A stretch of DNA of 64,000 bases from Desulfobacteraceae bacterium (GTDB lineage: Bacteria; Desulfobacterota; Desulfobacteria; Desulfobacterales; Desulfobacteraceae). Made by a program: the position numbers and the translations under genes. The DNA lies in contig JAAELK010000561.1 in NCBI GenBank assembly GCA_024226935.1, positions 1 to 64,000 on the forward strand, in the 5' to 3' direction. Positions 17,726 through 27,438 of this stretch are shown here, piece after piece (position 1 is the stretch's first letter; every line of letters begins with the position of its first letter). The notes under the pieces were generated by a model. That model searched no databases. It was not told the DNA's origin and saw only the letters and a program-made list of their open reading frames with translations.

Positions 17726-18010
17726 TCAGGACCCTTCTTTTTTTGTCTTCATATCCTTGTTTTTATCCTTCCAGATTCTGTGAAGCATGAATAAGCCAAT
17801 TGCCAACCAGATTACGTTTAGTCCGACAGAAGGTAAAGCTCCATAGTATAAAGCATTTACAGACAATCCAAAAGCTCCCCACAGGTTTAAAAATTGATAC
17901 ACATAAGCATTTGGTTTGATTTTTTTATTCGACACTAAAATATAGGCAAATATCAATGCTATCGCACCGCTCCAACCCAATCCATCGATTATTAGTTCCA
18001 TTAAATTCAT
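17726..18010 (-). CDS. Small membrane protein, CBU_0592-like
   Basis: A 94-residue protein with three predicted transmembrane segments and a lysine-rich tail. The pattern GAIALIFAYILVSNKK, NLWGAFGL..NALYYGALPSVGLNVIW matches a small conserved family annotated as CBU_0592-like membrane proteins, often found alone. Function is unknown. It is convergent with the pentapeptide gene and has a 252-bp AT-rich gap upstream in which I see no gene. Confidence 0.65.
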   Translation of the reverse strand: MNLMELIIDGLGWSGAIALIFAYILVSNKKIKPNAYVYQFLNLWGAFGLSVNALYYGALPSVGLNVIWLAIGLFMLHRIWKDKNKDMKTKKEGS

Positions 18011-18283
18011 CTTGAAATTTTCCCTTTATAATAATGACCCAGTTATTGGTCTAATATTTTTTTAAAAAGTACGTTCAAATTAATATCAAGTTTATTTTCT
18101 TTAAAAAAATATGTGATATAGGCTCTTGGACAAATAAAAACAAGTTATTCTTTTTAACCACCACATTTTGTGGAGTTATATCTTTGTAATACATTTCAAT
18201 GGTATAGATGGGCATCATTGACTTTGGCTAATATTTTTGCCATGATTACTTATTCATAAATCATGCAAAATTTAGGATCTTTT

Positions 18284-19393
18284 ATGATAAGATTTGATCT
18301 ATTTATTTTTCGGTGTATAGTCCCGCTCTTGGTATTTGTCTTTTCAAGTACCGGGTTTTGCAAAGAGCTGAATAAAGTTGCTCTGCAAAATAATATTGTC
18401 CCTTCTTTGATGGATAGTATTCGGTTTTCAGGTGAGATAAAGTTTTGCGGCGTTACGATTCCCCATGAAAATCCCCAGATACGGCAACGCCTCGAAAAGG
18501 AAGTTCTTTTAGCCGTTCATAACAGACCCCAGGTTATTTTATGGATAAAACGTTCTGCTCGATATTTTCCCCATATTGAAAAAATTTTAAACCAGGAAAA
18601 TTTGCCCATGGATTTAAAATATGTTCCTGTGGCGGAAAGTGCTTTAAGGCCCCATAGTAGTTCTTCAAAAGGAGCCGTAGGGTATTGGCAGTTTTTAAAA
18701 GCTACTGGCAAGCAGCACGGATTAAGGATCGATAATAATATTGATGATCGAAGGAATCTTTTTAAGTCCACCCGGGCAGCTTGTTCTTATATTAAAGAAT
18801 TGAACGTGCAATTTGGTTCATACCTGCTTGCTCTTTGTGCATATAATATGGGAGAATCCGGTTTGAATTCAGAAATCAAAGCCCAGGAGAACAAAAATGT
18901 TTTTTCCCTTTATCTTCCCCTGGAGACCCAGCGTTATTTGTTCAAAATTATTGCCATCAAAATGATATTGGAACACCCTGAAAAATACGGTTTTTTTTTG
19001 AAATCATCCGATCTTTACCCCGCCCTTAGCTTTTCAAAAATAAATTTTAATTTGAATACTCAAATACCCATTGTATTGATTGCCCAGGCGGCTAAAATTT
19101 CATTTAAAACCATTAAGGACATGAATCCGGAAGTTAGGGGGTATCTTCTTGATTCAGGTAAAAAAACCCTATTGATTCCAGTTGGAAAAGAGAGAGGATT
19201 TAAGGAAAGATTTTCTAATCTGTATGCATCCTGGGGAGAAAAATATAAACCAAGATTGCATGTGGTCAAACCTGGTGAAAGTCTTATTCGTATTGCCAAA
19301 CACTATAATATGTCATTAACCTCCCTGTTGCGGTTAAACAATTTTTCATTTAAAAAGGTTATCCATCCAGGTGACAGGTTACTGCTCCGTTGA
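18284..19393 (+). CDS. mltD: Membrane-bound lytic murein transglycosylase D-like
   Basis: A murein-cleaving enzyme with a signal sequence (about residues 1-24), an SLT domain near residues 95-230 and a C-terminal LysM (HVVKPGESLIRIAKHYNMSL, ending IHPGDRLLLR). The catalytic glutamate is in VPVAESALRP; the GAVGYWQF and AYNMGESG motifs are intact. MltD usually has two or more LysM repeats; only one is clear here, and the region before it may be a degenerate one. Start chosen at ATG 18284 because AGGA precedes it; the ATG at 18263 has no Shine-Dalgarno. Confidence 0.88.
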   Translation: MIRFDLFIFRCIVPLLVFVFSSTGFCKELNKVALQNNIVPSLMDSIRFSGEIKFCGVTIPHENPQIRQRLEKEVLLAVHNRPQVILWIKRSARYFPHIEKILNQENLPMDLKYVPVAESALRPHSSSSKGAVGYWQFLKATGKQHGLRIDNNIDDRRNLFKSTRAACSYIKELNVQFGSYLLALCAYNMGESGLNSEIKAQENKNVFSLYLPLETQRYLFKIIAIKMILEHPEKYGFFLKSSDLYPALSFSKINFNLNTQIPIVLIAQAAKISFKTIKDMNPEVRGYLLDSGKKTLLIPVGKERGFKERFSNLYASWGEKYKPRLHVVKPGESLIRIAKHYNMSLTSLLRLNNFSFKKVIHPGDRLLLR

Positions 19394-19549
19394 GGGCTTA
19401 GCCTGGCTCGTCGGTATCTCTTTTTTAAGAGTTTGTTGTTTTTTAAAACAGATTTTGTCTTCCCGGATAATGGCACATAGCTTGGGGTTGTGTAGTTCTT
19501 TGCAGGTGGCATGATTATATAGCGGGCATTCAGGATGTTGTTTGGACAT
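19379..19549 (-). CDS. Small cysteine-rich protein (56 aa)
   Basis: A short gene encoding 56 residues, beginning MSKQHPECPLYNHATCKEL. Four cysteines lie in the first half (C8, C16, C25 and C34) in a C-x7-C-x8-C-x8-C pattern, followed by a basic tail. A strong Shine-Dalgarno (AAAAAGGA, 7 bp spacing) precedes the ATG. The 3' end overlaps mltD convergently by 15 bp. The cysteine spacing suggests metal or iron-sulfur binding, but I do not recognise the family. Confidence 0.6.
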   Translation of the reverse strand: MSKQHPECPLYNHATCKELHNPKLCAIIREDKICFKKQQTLKKEIPTSQAKPSTEQ

Positions 19550-19752
19550 GTTTATTCCTTTTTAATTATCTACCCATGGATAGTCAGAACATACCCTAAA
19601 TTACTTAAGTTTTCAAGGCGTTTTTCATAGGAATTGGTTACAATTAAATCGGTTGGATTATATTAAAAAGACCAAGGTGTCAAGGGCTTGATCTGTAATG
19701 GATTTTTCAAAAAAAGGATTCCATGTGAGTACCAGGTATTGAACTGCCATAT

Positions 19753-19799
19753 GGGCCGCTGAAAAATTAAATTTTTGATTTTTCAGCGGCCCTTTTTTT
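19753..19799 (+). terminator. Strong rho-independent terminator without an obvious upstream gene
   Basis: GGGCCGCTGAAAAAT (19753-19767) pairs perfectly with ATTTTTCAGCGGCCC (19778-19792), followed by seven T. It points along the plus strand. The nearest plus-strand gene, mltD, ends 360 bp upstream with the minus-strand small cysteine gene between them. The 200 bp before the hairpin contain no coding frame I trust and might be a small RNA. Confidence 0.85.
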
Positions 19800-19833
19800 G
19801 TATGGAAAACCTGGTGATAGAGGAATCATTACC

Positions 19834-20805
19834 CTATTGGGTCAAGGGTTCTTCTGATATGCCTTCTGACTTGATGTTTCCCATATCAGACTGGGGAACA
19901 AATTTAGTGTCTGAAGATTTCTTTTTTACCACTGGTAGTTTGTCCGGTTCCTGTTGTTCTAACTTTGTGTCTAAATCCTGGATCATTTTTTTGAGGGATA
20001 GTCTGACTTGATTAAAACTTTTGTCCAGGTCTTGCTTGGAAATTTTATTCAGATCCATTTCTTTGAGTTTTTTATCAAGAAGACCGATGGATTTTTGGAG
20101 TAGTTTTATCTGTTTATCATAACCGGCAATTTCCAAGAGTTTTGCGTCAAAATCTTCTTTGGAAAGGGTGATATCTTGTTGGAGTTGATTTGTTTCTTCT
20201 TGGAGTTGATTTGTCTCTTTTTTGAATTGGGTCTTGTTTTCAGCAACTAAAGTCTGTAATTTCTGATTATCGGCTTTCATGGCAAGGAGATTTGACTTGC
20301 TTTGACCGGTATTTTTTTTAATTTTTTTATCAAGTTCCGCCATGGCGGATTTAATGGTTTTAACGTCTGCTTTTGATACTGACATTTTGGCCACTTGATT
20401 TGCCAGAGCCTGTTCTTTTTTAGTCACCAGGGGTAATTGCTGATCAAAATTAAATTTATTTTTTGCAATTCTCAGATCAAGGGCATTCCATTTTTCTTCT
20501 ACCTGCTGCGCTAATTTTTCCACCTGAAGTTTTTTGGTCATATCTACATCCACAACCCGTTCTTTCATATCCAGGTAAAAAAATATGAGAATGGCACAAA
20601 TCAGGCAGGGAAGAATTACTGAAATGATGGTTACCCTGTTGGATAACTTTTCAATCTTCAGGTTATTAATTTCCTGATAATACTCTGAAGATTGTAAGTT
20701 TTCTTCCCCATTGGATTCGGGAAGATCTAAAGGGTCATTTCTGAAATTTTTAAGGTTCATGGAATTTGTGGGGCCTTTATCCTGGTTGTCTTGTTCTATT
20801 CCCAT
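19834..20805 (-). CDS. Membrane-anchored coiled-coil protein
   Basis: A 323-residue protein with a hydrophilic N-terminus (residues 1-57), one transmembrane segment (about 58-77, VTIISVILPCLICAILIFFY) and a long heptad-rich region (about 85-285) forming coiled coils, including a repeated KEETNQLQ element. The tail is charged and proline-containing. It overlaps the end of guaA by 10 bp on the same strand, so translation is probably coupled. I do not recognise a family; a structural or scaffolding role at the inner membrane is a guess. Confidence 0.65.
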   Translation of the reverse strand: MGIEQDNQDKGPTNSMNLKNFRNDPLDLPESNGEENLQSSEYYQEINNLKIEKLSNRVTIISVILPCLICAILIFFYLDMKERVVDVDMTKKLQVEKLAQQVEEKWNALDLRIAKNKFNFDQQLPLVTKKEQALANQVAKMSVSKADVKTIKSAMAELDKKIKKNTGQSKSNLLAMKADNQKLQTLVAENKTQFKKETNQLQEETNQLQQDITLSKEDFDAKLLEIAGYDKQIKLLQKSIGLLDKKLKEMDLNKISKQDLDKSFNQVRLSLKKMIQDLDTKLEQQEPDKLPVVKKKSSDTKFVPQSDMGNIKSEGISEEPLTQ

Positions 20806-22325
20806 TCGATGGTGCCGGGTGGTTTGGATGTTATATCAAATACAACTCGGTTGATTTTATCAACTTCATTGATGATGCGGTTGGAGATCTTTCCCAATAA
20901 ATCGTGGGGTAATTTTGCCCAGTCAGCTGTCATGGCATCATTGCTGGTGACAGCACGGATGGCAATACAATTGGCAAAGGTTCTTTTATCTCCCATAACG
21001 CCTACGCTTTTGATGGGTAAAAGTACGGCAAAAGACTGCCAGAGTTTTTTGTATAAACCCGCTGCCCTTATTTCTTCCAAAAGAATTGTATCGGCTTTTC
21101 GAAGGACACTCAATCGGTCTTTAGTGATATTGCCCATGATTCTGATAGCAAGTCCGGGGCCGGGAAAAGGTTGCCTCCATATCAGGTCCTCGTCTATCCC
21201 CAAGTCCAGGCCAAGTTTACGTACCTCATCTTTAAAGAGGAGTTGCAACGGCTCAATCAGTTTCAGGTTCATTTCTTCGGGAAGTCCGCCCACATTATGG
21301 TGGGATTTGATAATGGAAGTGGGGCCACCAAAAGCAGATTTGGATTCGATGATATCGGGATATAGAGTTCCCTGTCCAAGAAATTGTGCGCCTTCAATTT
21401 TTTGGGCTTCTGCATCAAAAACTTCAATAAAAAGTTTTCCAATGATTTTACGTTTTGTTTCCGGATCGGTAATATCTTTTAATGCATTTAAGAATTTTTC
21501 CTTTGCATCCACAAACTTGATGTTCATATCAAGTTTGGAGGTGAGGCTTTTTTCAAGGTTTTCTTTTTCATTTTGTCTTAAAAGGCCGTTATCAACAAAA
21601 ATGCAATGTAAATTGTTTCCAATTGCTTTGTGAATCAAGGTGGCGGCAACCGATGAGTCTACCCCACCGGAAAGACCCATGATCACTTTTTTATCTCCAA
21701 CAGCATCTTTTATCTGGGTGATGGCACCATGGGAAAAAGATTTCATGCTCCAGTTTTTTTCGCACCCGCAAACATCAAATAAAAAGTGTTTGATCATCAA
21801 AGAACCATTGACCGAATGTTCAACTTCCGGGTGGAGCTGAAGTCCGTAAAATCTTTTTGCATGGTTCGCAATGGCAGCAATCTCGGTGTTTTCAGTGGAG
21901 GCGGTTACCACAAAGTTTTCGGGTAGTTCTTTGGCGGAATCTCCGTGGCTCATCCAGCATTGGAACTTTGTCTCCATGTCTGTAAAAAGCGGTTTTTCTT
22001 CCTTTACAATCAATTGTGCAAATCCGTATTCTCTTTTATCAGCCCGTTTGATGGTGCCGCCAAGAGCATGGATCATGAACTGCATTCCGTAACAAATACC
22101 CAGTACAGGGATACCTAAGTCGAAAAGAGATTTGTCGATGGTGGGACTGTCTTTTTCGTAGATGGATGAGGGTCCTCCTGAGAGGATGATGCCCACAGGA
22201 TTCATATCCTTGATTTTTTTAATGGAAATGTCAGCAGGTTCAACTTGACAATAAACCCCATTTTCTCTGACACGTCTGGCAATCAATTGGTTGAATTGTG
22301 ACCCAAAATCAATAACAATTATCAT
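20796..22325 (-). CDS. guaA: GMP synthase (glutamine-hydrolysing)
   Basis: A 509-residue two-domain enzyme converting XMP to GMP with glutamine and ATP. The N-terminal class I glutamine amidotransferase has the nucleophile cysteine in VLGICYGMQ and the His-Glu pair in LHPEVEHS. The ATP pyrophosphatase domain has the SGGVDSS P-loop, and the C-terminal dimerisation domain ends with the conserved PPGTIEWE. E. coli GuaA has 525 residues. The gene is divergent from efp; guaB is not in the window. Confidence 0.97.
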   Translation of the reverse strand: MIIVIDFGSQFNQLIARRVRENGVYCQVEPADISIKKIKDMNPVGIILSGGPSSIYEKDSPTIDKSLFDLGIPVLGICYGMQFMIHALGGTIKRADKREYGFAQLIVKEEKPLFTDMETKFQCWMSHGDSAKELPENFVVTASTENTEIAAIANHAKRFYGLQLHPEVEHSVNGSLMIKHFLFDVCGCEKNWSMKSFSHGAITQIKDAVGDKKVIMGLSGGVDSSVAATLIHKAIGNNLHCIFVDNGLLRQNEKENLEKSLTSKLDMNIKFVDAKEKFLNALKDITDPETKRKIIGKLFIEVFDAEAQKIEGAQFLGQGTLYPDIIESKSAFGGPTSIIKSHHNVGGLPEEMNLKLIEPLQLLFKDEVRKLGLDLGIDEDLIWRQPFPGPGLAIRIMGNITKDRLSVLRKADTILLEEIRAAGLYKKLWQSFAVLLPIKSVGVMGDKRTFANCIAIRAVTSNDAMTADWAKLPHDLLGKISNRIINEVDKINRVVFDITSKPPGTIEWE

Positions 22326-22507
22326 AAATTCTATCCTAAATGGTTTTTATGTTTCAAATCCTATAATTTCCTATAATATGAATAAAAAAGCAAGTTGTTT
22401 TTATCGGGATCTTGCCAATAAACCATTATTGTGATTTATTAGGGTATAATGCTTAAATTTTGTAAATAATTATGTTAAATAAATTGTATCTAAATTAGGA
22501 GTAATAG

Positions 22508-23071
22508 ATGTATCTAGCCAGCGACCTGAAAAAAGGCTTAAAATTTGAAATTGATGGAGCCCCTTATATCATTGTTGGGTTTGAGTTTAAAAAACCAGGC
22601 AAGGGACAATCCCTTTATAAGTGTAAACTTAAAAATATGATCACGGGCAGTCAGTATGAACGGACCTATAGATCCGGTGATAAATTTGAAAAAGCAGACC
22701 TTGAAGAGCAGGAGATGGAATACTTGTATGCAGATAAGGATGCTTATTGTTTCATGCACACTTCAAATTATGAGCAGATTTTTTTAACCAAGGAGCAGTT
22801 GGGAGACGTTATAGATTTATTAAAAGACAACACCGTTTGTACAGTTCTTTTGCATAATGGCCAGGCCATTGGGGTTACCCTTCCAAATCATATTAATCTT
22901 ACGGTGACCATTGCAGAACCCTGGGCAAAGGGAGATACTGCAACGGGAAGTACAAAGCCTGCAACACTTGAAACTGGATTTGAAATTCAGGTTCCTCCGT
23001 TTATCGATCAGGGACAAATGGTTAAAATTGATACAAGAACCAGGGAATATGTCGAAAGGGTGAATGAATAA
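22508..23071 (+). CDS. efp: Elongation factor P
   Basis: A 187-residue translation factor that relieves ribosome stalling at polyproline. The three beta-barrel domains are continuous and the modifiable lysine lies in the KPGKGQ loop (K32). The C-terminal signature (STKPATLETGFEIQVPPFIDQGQMVKIDTRT) is intact. A strong Shine-Dalgarno (TTAGGAG) precedes the ATG. No epmA/epmB-type modification gene is visible nearby. The hybrid kinase gene overlaps its last 8 bp. Confidence 0.96.
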   Translation: MYLASDLKKGLKFEIDGAPYIIVGFEFKKPGKGQSLYKCKLKNMITGSQYERTYRSGDKFEKADLEEQEMEYLYADKDAYCFMHTSNYEQIFLTKEQLGDVIDLLKDNTVCTVLLHNGQAIGVTLPNHINLTVTIAEPWAKGDTATGSTKPATLETGFEIQVPPFIDQGQMVKIDTRTREYVERVNE

Positions 23072-25133
23072 TTCCACAAAAATAATTTCTTCCATTCAAA
23101 GGATTCTGATTGTAGATGATGAAAGCAGTCTCAGGTCTCTTTTGACCAAGGCTCTTTCCAGAGTTGGGTATATTTGTGATCAGGCCCATGATGCACCCAC
23201 TGCATTGGAAATGATCAAGAGCTGTGAAAATTCACCCTTTGATTTGGTCATATCTGATATTTCCATGCCTGGAATGGATGGGATTGCCTTGCTCAAAACG
23301 GTTAAATCTTTGTTTCAAGGCATTGATTTTATTATTATGACGGGCTATGCGTCAAATTATTCCTATGTGGATATTATGGATGCAGGTGCATCTGATTATA
23401 TGATTAAGCCTTTAAATATCAGTTCCACCCTGGCAAGGATCTCCCGAATTGCCAGGGAAAAAACCACCCTGATTAATCTGAAGCAGACAAATCTTCAATT
23501 GTGCGCCGCCATTGAACGGGCTAATAAGCTGGCAATGGTGGCCAAAGAGGCATCCAGAGCTAAAACATTTTTTTTAGCTTCCATGAGTCATGAGATCAGA
23601 ACTCCCTTAAACGGGATAGTGGGGTATACTGATATGCTTATGGATACCCCACTAAATACTGAACAATCTCTATTTTTGAAAAATGCAAAAACTTCCTGCG
23701 ATACCCTATTGTCGGTTGTCAATGATATCCTGGATTTTTCCAAGGTGGAATCGGGTAAACTTTCCCTGGAATCCATTGAATTTGATCCTGAAGTGGTTTG
23801 TTTTGATACAATTGATGTGGTCAGGCCCCAGGTGGATGAATTAAAAATTGAGTTGGGCTGTCGTATTTCTGATATTGTTCCTGGAATGGTGAAAGGAGAT
23901 CCCCACAGGTTTCGCCAGGTATTGCTGAATCTGTTGGGAAATGCAGTCAAGTTCACCCGGGCAGGATCTATTACCCTCGCTCTGGATGCCAAAAAAATTA
24001 ATTCGGAAATGGTTAAGCTTCTAGTCAGTGTTACTGATACAGGTATCGGTATTTCTTCGGTGGAATTGGATACTATTTTTAAACCCTTTGTCCAGTCGGA
24101 AGAAGATATTACAAATCGGCACAGCGGAACTGGCCTGGGACTTGCTATCAGTAAAAAGATTGCTCGCCGAATGGACGGAGATTTATGGGTGGAATCCCAA
24201 AAATCCAAAGGATCTGTATTTTATTTTACTGCCTGTATGACCAGGGGAAAAATAAAAAAGCACGATCGGGTCAAATTAGTAGGTCTCAAGGGGAAAAGGG
24301 TTCTTGTCAGTACTACGACTTTAGATGCCTTTGATCTTTTAAATCATGAACTATTACGGGCCGGCATGCTGGTCCATTACGAACCCTGGGATAACCTTCC
24401 TTTGTTTTTAACTACCCCCCCGGGTCAAAATTTTGATATGGGGATTATTGATTTTGGAAAATTAATTAAACCAATTTCCTGCGATCTTTCGGGTATTCTG
24501 GAAAAAATAGCCCCCCCGGAATCTGCCTTTGAATGGATTGTCTGTGCCGCTCCTTTTCCAGGGATTGCAAAGGTTTTTAAAAGAGCTGGGTTTAAGGGTT
24601 TTTTATCAAAACCCTTCCGAAAGCAGATATTGTGGGAAATGTCTGCCTATGTCATGGGAATGGCTAAGATCCCTGACCAGGGATCTTGTCAAGAATCAGA
24701 TGAATTGTTAACGGTTCATTCCCTGGCTGAAAATCAAAAATATGGGGTTTCAATCCTTCTGGTCGAAGATAATCCGGTTAACCAGAAAATGACCTGTATG
24801 ATGCTGTCAAAGGCCGGTTATACCGTTGAAGTTGCAGGGGATGGAAAGCAAGCCCTTGAATTGTTTAAAAATACCCAGGATGGATATGATCTGATATTAA
24901 TGGATATTAATATGCCTAAAATGGATGGAGTGGAAGCCACCAGGCAGATTCGATCCTATGAACTTAAGTTTAAACCGGGAACCCGGGTACCTATCCTTGC
25001 TTTGACCGCCAATGTATTAGATGATTTTAAACAAAAATGCCTTGGGGCCGGAATGGATGATTTTTTGACCAAACCCATTAAACGGGACCTGGTATTTAAA
25101 GCCTTGAAAAACTGGTCCCATCCAAAGGATTGA
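23064..25133 (+). CDS. Hybrid sensor histidine kinase with N- and C-terminal receivers
   Basis: A 689-residue cytoplasmic phosphorelay protein without transmembrane segments. Order: receiver 1 (about 12-130, acidic pocket D18/D19, phospho-acceptor D65), a short coiled linker, HisKA with H176 in SMSHEIRTPLNG, HATPase with DTGIGI and GTGLGLAI boxes, a degenerate receiver-like segment (about 410-535, lacking the phospho-aspartate), and receiver 3 with D614 in LILMDINMPKMDG. The N-terminal receiver implies input from another kinase. Its overlap with efp suggests cotranscription, a surprising partner. Confidence 0.9.
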   Translation: MNNSTKIISSIQRILIVDDESSLRSLLTKALSRVGYICDQAHDAPTALEMIKSCENSPFDLVISDISMPGMDGIALLKTVKSLFQGIDFIIMTGYASNYSYVDIMDAGASDYMIKPLNISSTLARISRIAREKTTLINLKQTNLQLCAAIERANKLAMVAKEASRAKTFFLASMSHEIRTPLNGIVGYTDMLMDTPLNTEQSLFLKNAKTSCDTLLSVVNDILDFSKVESGKLSLESIEFDPEVVCFDTIDVVRPQVDELKIELGCRISDIVPGMVKGDPHRFRQVLLNLLGNAVKFTRAGSITLALDAKKINSEMVKLLVSVTDTGIGISSVELDTIFKPFVQSEEDITNRHSGTGLGLAISKKIARRMDGDLWVESQKSKGSVFYFTACMTRGKIKKHDRVKLVGLKGKRVLVSTTTLDAFDLLNHELLRAGMLVHYEPWDNLPLFLTTPPGQNFDMGIIDFGKLIKPISCDLSGILEKIAPPESAFEWIVCAAPFPGIAKVFKRAGFKGFLSKPFRKQILWEMSAYVMGMAKIPDQGSCQESDELLTVHSLAENQKYGVSILLVEDNPVNQKMTCMMLSKAGYTVEVAGDGKQALELFKNTQDGYDLILMDINMPKMDGVEATRQIRSYELKFKPGTRVPILALTANVLDDFKQKCLGAGMDDFLTKPIKRDLVFKALKNWSHPKD

Positions 25134-25153
25134 TTCGTTTAATATCCTGGTGA

Positions 25154-27436
25154 CTAAAGGGTCTTCTGATCTGTTTTCTCTTTATGTTTACACTCTTTAT
25201 TCGGGCATTTTAAAAATTTGCCTTCCCGCTTATTTTCTTTTTCAACCAGAAAATCGGAATCACATTCCGGGCATTTTTGATTCACAGGCTTGTCCCAGGA
25301 GGCAAAGTTGCAATCAGGGTATCTGGAGCATCCGTAAAAGATTTTTCCCCGTTTAGAATTTTTTTCAACAATGGTTCCTTCACATCCTGGTTCAAAACAC
25401 TTTATCCCCGTATCAGTATTGGCATTTTCCTGGCCTACTGACTCGGTGTGTTTGCAATCCGGGTATCCGGTGCAGGCAAGAAATATTCCAAATCGTCCTT
25501 CTTTTTGAACCATGGGCTTTTTGCATTTTGGACAGTCTTTTACCGGGGTATTATCTTCCAGTTTTTCAACAATGGAAATATTACCCTTTTCATCCCTGAG
25601 ATAATTACTTGTAAAAGAGCAATCTGGATATCCGGTGCAGGCGAGAAAATGGCCATTACGTCCAATTTTTATATTTACAGCTTTTTGGCACAAAGGACAT
25701 TTAATATCGGTTTCAACTCCAACTCCCTTGACGCTGACCATATTTTCGCTGGCATCATCCAGGGTTTTTTTAAAGCCCTGGTAAAACTCTGTTAGAAGTG
25801 CTACTTCCTTGAGTTTTCCGCTTTCCACATCATCCAGATTATTCTCCATCTGGGCGGTAAATGATATATTCAGAAGGGTTGGAAAGGATGCCACTAGGAG
25901 ATCATTTACAATGAATCCCAATTCGCTGGGGATAAAATATCGTTTTTCCATGTCCACATATCCCTTCTCCCGGATGACGCTGAGGATAGATGCATAGGTA
26001 CTTGGTCTTCCGATACCGTTCTTTTCAAGTTCCTTGACAAGGGAGGCTTCTGAAAATCTTGGCAATGGTTTTGTAAAATGCTGTTTGGGAATAATTTTTT
26101 TGGTTTCAAGAACATCCCCTTCCTGGACAATGGGTAATGTTTGAATTTCTTTGTCGGTGTTTTTTTCCTCGATGGCGTATAATTTCATGAAGCCTGGGAA
26201 GCGAACAGTGGAGCCGCTTACAGAGAAAATATAGGAATCTGTTGCACGTATCATGATTGATTTTTGATCAATTTGTGCCTGGGTCATCTGGGAGGATACA
26301 AATCTTTTCCATATGAGATCATAGAGTTTATATTGGTCCTCGGATAAAAAAGAGGCTATTTTTTGCGGGGTATTAAATACCGAAGTGGGTCGGATGGCTT
26401 CATGGGCATCCTGGGCCTTATTCTTATTTTTAAAAAACCGGGGTTGGTCGACGGCATACTCTTTGCCGTAGTCCTTGGTGATCAATTCCAGGGCTTCCTG
26501 GGCAGCTTCTGGTGCAATACGGATGGAATCTGTACGCATATAGGTGATTAACCCTTCAGGTCCACCGGTACCAATTTCAATTCCTTCATAAAGTTGCTGG
26601 GCCACCACCATGGTTTTTTTAGCTGAAAACCTGAGTCTGTTAATGGCATCCTGTTGGAGTTTACTGGTAATAAAAGGAGGTTGGGGATTACGCTTGATGG
26701 TTTTCTTTTTTATCTTGTCAACAATAAAATCTGCATTCTTAAGGTCCGCCAGGATACTCAAGGCCTGGGTTTCATTTGTTATCTTGGCTTTTTTGTTATT
26801 GATTTTAACCAGGGCAGCGTTAAAGGGCGGCGGGTCCTGGGCTAAAAGATCTGTTGTGATGGTCCAATATTCTTCGGGTATAAATTTTCTGATTTCCCGC
26901 TCCCGGTCACAGATAATTTTAACAGTAACCGATTGAACTCTTCCTGCACTTAAACCCCGTTGCACTTTTTGCCATAAAAGGGGAGAAATTTGATATCCTA
27001 CCAGCCGATCCAGTTTCCGTCTTGCCTGTTGGGCATCATATTTGTCTGCATCCGGGGTTAACTGGTGTTCAAGTGCTTCTGTAATTCCTTTTTTGGTCAG
27101 TTCATGGATTAACACCCGGTGAAACACCCGCCCCTTTTTCTTAAGTATATCCATGATATGAAAGGCGATGGCTTCTCCTTCACGGTCGGGGTCAGGAGCA
27201 AGGTATATCTCATCCGTGCCTTTGGCAATTTTTTTAAGGTTTGCAATCACCTTGGCTTTGTTGGTGATATTTACATATTTTGCCTTAAAATTATCCTCAA
27301 CATCAACTCCTATATTTTTGACCGGAAGATCTCTGATATGGCCGGCACTGGCAGCTACATTATAATTTTTTCCGATATATTTTGTCAGGGTTTTGATTTT
27401 AGTTGGGGACTCAACAATGATGAGCGGTTTTGCCAA
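25154..27436 (-). CDS. topA: DNA topoisomerase I
   Basis: A 760-residue type IA topoisomerase relaxing negative supercoils. The Toprim domain is at the N-terminus (IIVESPTKIKTL...DPDREGEAIAFH), the active-site tyrosine is in LITYMRTDS. The C-terminus carries four cysteine clusters (about residues 580-745) of the type CPxC...CxxYPxC, close to the E. coli arrangement. The start is TTG, backed by a strong GGAGG Shine-Dalgarno that lies within the end of dprA. It follows dprA after 2 bp, a common pairing. Confidence 0.96.
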   Translation of the reverse strand: MAKPLIIVESPTKIKTLTKYIGKNYNVAASAGHIRDLPVKNIGVDVEDNFKAKYVNITNKAKVIANLKKIAKGTDEIYLAPDPDREGEAIAFHIMDILKKKGRVFHRVLIHELTKKGITEALEHQLTPDADKYDAQQARRKLDRLVGYQISPLLWQKVQRGLSAGRVQSVTVKIICDREREIRKFIPEEYWTITTDLLAQDPPPFNAALVKINNKKAKITNETQALSILADLKNADFIVDKIKKKTIKRNPQPPFITSKLQQDAINRLRFSAKKTMVVAQQLYEGIEIGTGGPEGLITYMRTDSIRIAPEAAQEALELITKDYGKEYAVDQPRFFKNKNKAQDAHEAIRPTSVFNTPQKIASFLSEDQYKLYDLIWKRFVSSQMTQAQIDQKSIMIRATDSYIFSVSGSTVRFPGFMKLYAIEEKNTDKEIQTLPIVQEGDVLETKKIIPKQHFTKPLPRFSEASLVKELEKNGIGRPSTYASILSVIREKGYVDMEKRYFIPSELGFIVNDLLVASFPTLLNISFTAQMENNLDDVESGKLKEVALLTEFYQGFKKTLDDASENMVSVKGVGVETDIKCPLCQKAVNIKIGRNGHFLACTGYPDCSFTSNYLRDEKGNISIVEKLEDNTPVKDCPKCKKPMVQKEGRFGIFLACTGYPDCKHTESVGQENANTDTGIKCFEPGCEGTIVEKNSKRGKIFYGCSRYPDCNFASWDKPVNQKCPECDSDFLVEKENKREGKFLKCPNKECKHKEKTDQKTL

Positions 27437-27438
27437 TT

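Noticed and set aside
20791-21633. 280-residue frame antisense to guaA
   Set aside because: It is a shadow of the well-conserved GMP synthase coding strand, with no recognisable motif of its own.
23588-24208. 206-residue frame antisense to the hybrid kinase
   Set aside because: Complement of conserved HisKA and HATPase coding sequence; no independent signals.
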